DNA of 9,636 bases from JAGMCJ01 sp046761005 (lineage in GTDB: Archaea; Thermoplasmatota; Thermoplasmata; RBG-16-68-12; JAGMCJ01). Below, piece by piece: positions 5,914 to 9,636 of the stretch (position 1 is its first letter; the number at the start of each line of letters is the position of its first letter). The translations under genes and the position numbers were made by a program. Location of the stretch: positions 1 to 9,636 of the forward strand of contig JBHIFI010000061.1 of assembly GCA_046761005.1 (NCBI GenBank). The letters run 5' to 3'. The notes beneath the pieces are model-generated. The model searched no databases. It had not been told where the DNA came from and saw only the letters and a program-made list of their open reading frames with translations.

Positions 5914-7638
5914 TCACATCTCCTCTGGAGCCTCAATGCCCATTGTTTCGAGACAATTCGCCAGAACGATCTTTGTGCACTCTACCAGAGCACTTCTTGC
6001 GCCTCTCAGCCTCGGTTCAGCATGAATTACCCCACAGTCTCTATAGAATTGATTGAAGTTGGAGGAGAGGTCAAAGACATATGCCGCCAGAGAATGCACT
6101 CTTCGGCTGTCTGCGCAGCTCCGAATCACGCTTGGGAACTTGCTTAGCGAACTGATCAAGAGAACCTCAGCGGGATGTGTCAGGAGGGCATAGTTTGCCT
6201 CAGGACTTTCTGGGCACTTCCTCAGAATGCTGCATGCTCGGGCGTGAGAGTATTGAATGAAAGGCGCGCTATTCCCCTCGAAGTTGAGAGCTTCCTCCCA
6301 CTTGAAAACCATCTTCTTTTCCGCCTGGACCCTGAGGATATTGTATCGGACGGCACCCGTTCCAACGATGTTTGCGATGCTCTTCACCTTTTCCGGGCTG
6401 AGGTCGGGCCTTCTTTTCTTCACTTCCTCAGAGGCCCTGGATCTCGACTCTTCTATTAGATCGTCCAAAAGCACCGCAGCACCGCTTCGAGTCGACATCT
6501 TCCCAGTGGGCAGTGAAACGAAAGCATAGAAGAGTGTCTCAGGCTTCTTTTCTACCCCCATCATTTCCAAGGCGAGGGAGAGTCGCTTCATTCCCAATTT
6601 CTGATCCTCACCGAGAACATTGATCGCAGTATCGCATCTCTTGAATTTGCTAAGGTGATAGGCGATATCTCGCGTTGTGTAGAGCGAGCTCCCATCCTTT
6701 CTCGTGAAGAAGAAGCGAGCATCCCAGCCATGTATACCGAACGGGGCGAGGTCAAGATAATAGGCCCCTTCGTCGGAACGGGCGTATTCAGAGTCCTTGA
6801 GAGACCTAATGACTTCTTGAACACTCCCATCCAATATAGTATCCGACTCCCAAAAGTAGGAATCCAGGGAGACATTGACATCCTCAAGGGTAGAAACCAT
6901 ACCTTTTATGACCCGCTCCGCCACAGATTTGGCCTCGGAGAGTATCTCTTCCTCTCCGCTGTCGAGTCTTAGCACGAGTTCTTCAATCTTTTCCTCGAGG
7001 GACGGATCGGACTCCAGAATTTCGTAGGCCTTCTGGTAATAGCGAACGAGGAGGTGGTCGTCCTTGTCTCTTCTTGCCTCTGGGAGTTCCTTCTCCAAAA
7101 TATTCTTTTTTCCCCAAGTAAGAATGACCATCTGCTTTCCCGTATCATTCACTAGGAATTCCGCAGTTACTTCATAACCGGCCCTTCTAAGAACCCGCGC
7201 GAGCGTGTCTCCTATAATCGAGTTCCTCGAACGGCCAATATGAATGGGGCCCGTGGGATTGACGCTCGTATGTTCCAGCAAAATCCTCTCTTTCTTGGGC
7301 TCGAGATTCCCGTACTCTGAGCCAAGTGAGATGATAGACTCTATCACCTGAGGAGTTAGCTTCCCCCAGTCGACAAAGGAGTTCACGTATCCTCTCGCAG
7401 CCTCATGTTTGGAAAAATAGCTGCCTTTGTCCATAGATGACGCCATACTCATGGCACAACCCTCTGGGCTAGTATTGAGGATGGAAGAATACTGAAAGGT
7501 GGGAAAGCAAATGTCGCCGAGGCCCTCTGGGGGGATTTCAAAAGGTATGTCGAGGTGCTGGGCACCCAACTCCTCTTCAGCTCTGCGCCTGATGAGCCTC
7601 AGGTCATTTTCCACTTCGCCCCAAGGTTCTCTAAGCAT
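5914..7638 (-). CDS. argS: Arginyl-tRNA synthetase (EC 6.1.1.19)
   Basis: Class Ia synthetase that charges tRNA-Arg with arginine using ATP in the cytoplasm; 574 residues, full length for the family. The N-terminal tRNA D-loop-binding domain (about 1-115) contains GLGDICFPTF. The catalytic Rossmann fold carries the HIGH-type signature H133-I-G-R within NPTGPIHIGRSRN, then FLVNDTGKQ, the ArgRS hallmark SLYTTRDIAY (318-327), and the KMSKS-type loop K380-M-S-T-R-S-G. The C-terminal helical DALR anticodon-binding domain starts around NSAPFIQYSHAR and ends with the typical FNQFYRDC and MGIEAPEEM. The ATG overlaps the prf1 stop by one base, with an AGGGTGA ribosome site 4 bases upstream, so it is the second gene of an operon and probably translationally coupled. 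Its stop lies one base from the stop of the convergent surface-protein gene. No missing residue or frameshift was seen. Confidence 0.97.
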   Translation of the reverse strand: MLREPWGEVENDLRLIRRRAEEELGAQHLDIPFEIPPEGLGDICFPTFQYSSILNTSPEGCAMSMASSMDKGSYFSKHEAARGYVNSFVDWGKLTPQVIESIISLGSEYGNLEPKKERILLEHTSVNPTGPIHIGRSRNSIIGDTLARVLRRAGYEVTAEFLVNDTGKQMVILTWGKKNILEKELPEARRDKDDHLLVRYYQKAYEILESDPSLEEKIEELVLRLDSGEEEILSEAKSVAERVIKGMVSTLEDVNVSLDSYFWESDTILDGSVQEVIRSLKDSEYARSDEGAYYLDLAPFGIHGWDARFFFTRKDGSSLYTTRDIAYHLSKFKRCDTAINVLGEDQKLGMKRLSLALEMMGVEKKPETLFYAFVSLPTGKMSTRSGAAVLLDDLIEESRSRASEEVKKRRPDLSPEKVKSIANIVGTGAVRYNILRVQAEKKMVFKWEEALNFEGNSAPFIQYSHARACSILRKCPESPEANYALLTHPAEVLLISSLSKFPSVIRSCADSRRVHSLAAYVFDLSSNFNQFYRDCGVIHAEPRLRGARSALVECTKIVLANCLETMGIEAPEEM

Positions 7639-8858
7639 CAGTTCACCCTGTATCTCAGGATTCCAGCATACCCGCCAAATGCTTTCAACAGGAGCTGGCC
7701 CTCCTCAGAGTCGGTGGATATTATTTCCACGCTTGCGCCTGCCTCCATAGCCTCCTTGTGGATATCTTCGAGAAGGTCGAATTCCTTCTCTAGCATCATC
7801 GTTTCCGCACAATTCTCGCACTTCTTGCTAAGCGGAACTGCGTTGGCGGATATCGATTCTTTTGAACCACATTTTTCACAGAGATAGTTGAGCCTCTTTC
7901 TCTTAACACCCTCGGAGAGAAGGAGCAAATCGACCGCGCCAAGTTTCAATGCCTCGCGGACTTGCTTCTCCCCATAAGTAGCGAGACCGCCATCGGGTTT
8001 CCTTATCTCCTTTAGAAGCCTGTCCAGGAGCCGCTTTTCTCGCATCAGGTCGAGGTCGGAAAGGGCATTTTGAGCCTTCTGGACTAGTTCGCGTAGGCCG
8101 TATTCATCTGTATACCCCGTGTCGAAGGTGTCTATGATCTTCTTCTTGAGCTCATGATGGAGATAGTCCCTGGAAACAAAGAAATCCTTCGTTGCTCCAG
8201 GCCCGCCCACAAGAATGCCCCTGAAATCCTTCTCAGCAAGGAAGGTCTCGTTCGCTAGGTTTCCGACTTTTGTGAAGAACTCGTGTGCCGCTATCTCTAT
8301 CACTCTCTGAAATCTGCGCGCCGATTGTCCTCCTTTGCTGTGTTTGCTGGGAACAAGTGATTGAATGTTCTTGACCATCTCAATCCTCCTTCCTCTCAGA
8401 AAACCTAGGGTGGACTCTTTTCTATCCAAGACAATGAGCCCGTAGGTATCCTTTTCTTCGAGCATCTCGAGGAGCGGGTCCATATAGAACTCCGAATCGC
8501 ACCGGTAGAGATATGTGGTTAAAGGCTCTGGCGGCTCCAACACAAACTGGACCATTTGCGTCTGGTCAGCGGATACAGACTTATGACCTATGAAGAAGAC
8601 GATTCCGTTTTCGGGCGGCCTCTTGTAAGCCTTGAGCCTACTCATTATCGATTCTATGGCGGCCATCACATTCTTCCTTGTTCCCTTCGACTTTATGTTG
8701 GAGGATTGCGAGTATTCATTTCTGAGATAGGCCATGACATCAGATATCTGCCTATCCGGTGGGACATAGAGTGAAATAAGCTCGGTACCCCTGCCCCTAG
8801 TCCCCCGTATCTCTTCAAGATCTCTCTTGAATGTGTATCTCGCTATCTCCTGGCTCAT
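7638..8858 (-). CDS. prf1: Peptide chain release factor aRF1
   Basis: The archaeal class I release factor recognises all three stop codons in the ribosomal A site and triggers hydrolysis of peptidyl-tRNA, working with aIF/EF1-alpha and ABCE1 in archaea. The 406-residue length is normal. Domain 1 carries the stop-codon motifs N54-I-K-S57 and Y118-x-C120-x-x-x-F124. Domain 2 carries the catalytic G176-G-Q178 in KHSKGGQSARR. Domain 3 contains YGEKQVREALKLGAVDLLLLSE, followed by a minidomain with four cysteines, C327, C330, C347 and C350, arranged as a zinc ribbon; some homologues have lost these. The intact NIKS and YxCxxxF motifs argue for ordinary stop reading, consistent with TAA, TGA and TAG all ending genes here. 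GGTGA lies 9 bases before the ATG. It is the first gene of a two-gene operon with argS and divergent from pyrH. Confidence 0.97.
   Translation of the reverse strand: MSQEIARYTFKRDLEEIRGTRGRGTELISLYVPPDRQISDVMAYLRNEYSQSSNIKSKGTRKNVMAAIESIMSRLKAYKRPPENGIVFFIGHKSVSADQTQMVQFVLEPPEPLTTYLYRCDSEFYMDPLLEMLEEKDTYGLIVLDRKESTLGFLRGRRIEMVKNIQSLVPSKHSKGGQSARRFQRVIEIAAHEFFTKVGNLANETFLAEKDFRGILVGGPGATKDFFVSRDYLHHELKKKIIDTFDTGYTDEYGLRELVQKAQNALSDLDLMREKRLLDRLLKEIRKPDGGLATYGEKQVREALKLGAVDLLLLSEGVKRKRLNYLCEKCGSKESISANAVPLSKKCENCAETMMLEKEFDLLEDIHKEAMEAGASVEIISTDSEEGQLLLKAFGGYAGILRYRVN
7643..7649 (-). promoter_or_regulatory. Ribosome site of argS within the prf1 3' end
   Basis: On the minus strand AGGGTGA, which pairs with the GGAGGTGATC complement of archaeal 16S rRNA, sits 4 bases before the argS ATG and inside the last codons of prf1. 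Because GGTGA is the 3' part of that consensus, the short spacing is close to ideal. It supports the chosen argS start and reinitiation at the TGATG overlap. Confidence 0.55.
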
Positions 8859-8878
8859 GTCCCATCTTCACCGCATTC

Positions 8879-8896
8879 TTTTTATTCCTTAAATCC
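8879..8896. promoter_or_regulatory. Shared divergent promoter region of prf1-argS and pyrH
   Basis: The 64-base gap between the two ATGs holds CCTTAAATCC (8887-8896), whose other strand reads GGATTTAAGG, so the A/T core is nearly symmetrical. It stands 31 bases from the pyrH ATG and 34 from the prf1 ATG and could act as a TATA box for both, giving leaders of only about 5-9 bases. A second A/T box, TTTTTATT (8879-8886), lies about 24 bases from the prf1 ATG and could give a leaderless prf1 mRNA. The choice between the two cannot be made from sequence. Confidence 0.45.
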
Positions 8897-8922
8897 TTCA
8901 TGCATATTAAGTTAGGGATTGG

Positions 8923-9597
8923 ATGGAGAAGGTTGTAGTATCCATTGGTGGCTCGATTCTTGATTGTGAGGATATAGCGTTTCTGAAGAATCTTGGTCGC
9001 ACATTGCGTCATACAAATCGCAAAGTCAAGCTGTATATAGTTGCGGGAGGAGGCAAGTTCTCAAGGTCATACATCAAGGCTGGAAGAGAATTGGGAGCGG
9101 GTGAGAGATATCTTGACTTCATGGGGATCAGGGCCACTAGAATCAACGCGATGCTGTTGAGTGCTGCAATTGGAAAGGACGCTAACACGTCCCCGCCAGC
9201 TTCCTACGCGGATGCCATTAGGGAGGGTAAGAGGAGCAAGATAGTTGTTATGGGAGGTACGCGTCCAGGAAGAACGACTGATGGAGTTTCAGCTAGGCTG
9301 GCAGAGAAGATCGGTGCCAAGAGGCTTGTCAACGCGTCTGATGTGGATGGTGTATATTCCAAAGACCCGAAGCGTTATCGCGATGCCAAGAGAATAGCCA
9401 GGATGACGTACGATGATATCATCAAGCTATCAAGAGAAGCCAAGGGCAGAGCAGGTCCAACAGTGATATTTGATGTCGTCGGCGCTCGAATAATCAAGAG
9501 AGCGAAGATTCCCCTTCTCGTTCTTGACGGGAGAGATTTGTCCTCTTTGAGGAACGCTATTCTTGGGAAAAAGTTCAAGGGAACCATTGTTTCGTAG
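8923..9597 (+). CDS. pyrH: UMP kinase, archaeal type (EC 2.7.4.22)
   Basis: Converts UMP to UDP with ATP in pyrimidine nucleotide synthesis; a soluble amino-acid-kinase-fold enzyme, normally hexameric. The 224-residue length matches the short archaeal form rather than the roughly 240-residue bacterial one. Visible motifs are the phosphate-binding V6-S-I-G9-G10-S11, the glycine loop A41-G-G-G-K-F-S-R48, the UMP-side segment around D65-F-M-G-I-R-A-T-R, the G111-G-T-R-P-G-R-T-T-D120-G-V-S-A loop, and the nucleotide-binding N137-A-S-D140-V-D-G-V-Y-S-K-D-P. The ATG at 8923 places the first beta strand immediately after the start, as in the family. The upstream ribosome site is weak (GGGATTGG directly before the ATG), consistent with a very short leader. 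The gene is complete and diverges from prf1. Confidence 0.93.
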   Translation: MEKVVVSIGGSILDCEDIAFLKNLGRTLRHTNRKVKLYIVAGGGKFSRSYIKAGRELGAGERYLDFMGIRATRINAMLLSAAIGKDANTSPPASYADAIREGKRSKIVVMGGTRPGRTTDGVSARLAEKIGAKRLVNASDVDGVYSKDPKRYRDAKRIARMTYDDIIKLSREAKGRAGPTVIFDVVGARIIKRAKIPLLVLDGRDLSSLRNAILGKKFKGTIVS

Positions 9598-9636
9598 AGA
9601 AAGTGTTATGTGCCCTTCTCATGATTCCCTATGCCA

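Noticed and set aside
4869..5936. A 355-codon minus-strand open frame antisense to the surface-protein gene, starting with a leucine-rich stretch resembling a signal peptide
   Set aside because: The leucine run is simply the complement of the lysine codons of the surface-protein tail. The plus strand carries coherent PKD, CARDB and transmembrane features in this region, and the start would lie inside argS. It is a codon-usage shadow.
5913..6147. Readthrough of the surface-protein TAG or small plus-strand genes after it
   Set aside because: The plus-strand frames here lie wholly over the conserved C-terminal DALR domain of argS and encode no recognisable protein.
8815..9012. A 65-codon minus-strand frame across the prf1/pyrH gap
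   Set aside because: It overlaps both conserved genes and the promoter region, and the peptide has no family features.
9598..9636. Start of a further gene (ATG at 9608 or 9621) or a minus-strand gene end after pyrH
   Set aside because: Only 39 bases are available; all options are too short and no promoter or ribosome site distinguishes them.

Overview
The window looks archaeal and most likely belongs to the Thermoplasmatota, outside the classical low-GC Thermoplasmatales. The evidence is an archaeal/eukaryotic-type release factor aRF1, an archaeal-type UMP kinase, a geranylgeranyl reductase of the lipid-ether type, A/T-rich TATA-like boxes about 25 bases before several starts, and a DUF6015-family protein (to my knowledge mainly seen in Thermoplasmata). 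The large PKD-domain surface protein with a C-terminal membrane anchor and poly-lysine tail also fits. The order within the phylum cannot be fixed from this sequence. TAA, TGA and TAG are all used as stops, so the code appears standard.

Layout: (1) At 1-65 there is probably the last part of an upstream gene, overlapping a DUF6015 gene (49-414). (2) At 461-1522 lies a FAD-dependent geranylgeranyl-reductase-family protein with a GTG start, probably made from a leaderless transcript. (3) At 1523-1685 an intergenic region carries a good TATA box, three consecutive small inverted repeats and a clear Shine-Dalgarno site. (4) At 1686-5912 is a 1408-residue exported multidomain glycoprotein. (5) Converging on it with one base between stop codons is a minus-strand operon of prf1 (8858-7638) and argS (7638-5914), with TGA and ATG overlapping by one base. 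(6) Diverging from prf1 across a 64-base gap is pyrH (8923-9597). The last 39 bases (9598-9636) show no gene I can support. No stretch over 300 bases lacks a gene; I found no tRNA, rRNA, CRISPR array, insertion sequence or phage gene.

How the genes fit together: the left half concerns the cell envelope (lipid-chain saturation and a membrane-anchored surface glycoprotein). The right half is core information processing and nucleotide metabolism (tRNA-Arg charging, translation termination, UMP phosphorylation). I see no convincing new defence, mobile or biosynthetic system. The points most worth a second look are the structured leader of the surface-protein gene, an apparently permuted jelly-roll domain inserted in another domain of that protein, and the possible double use of its poly-lysine coding tail as the U-rich terminator of argS.
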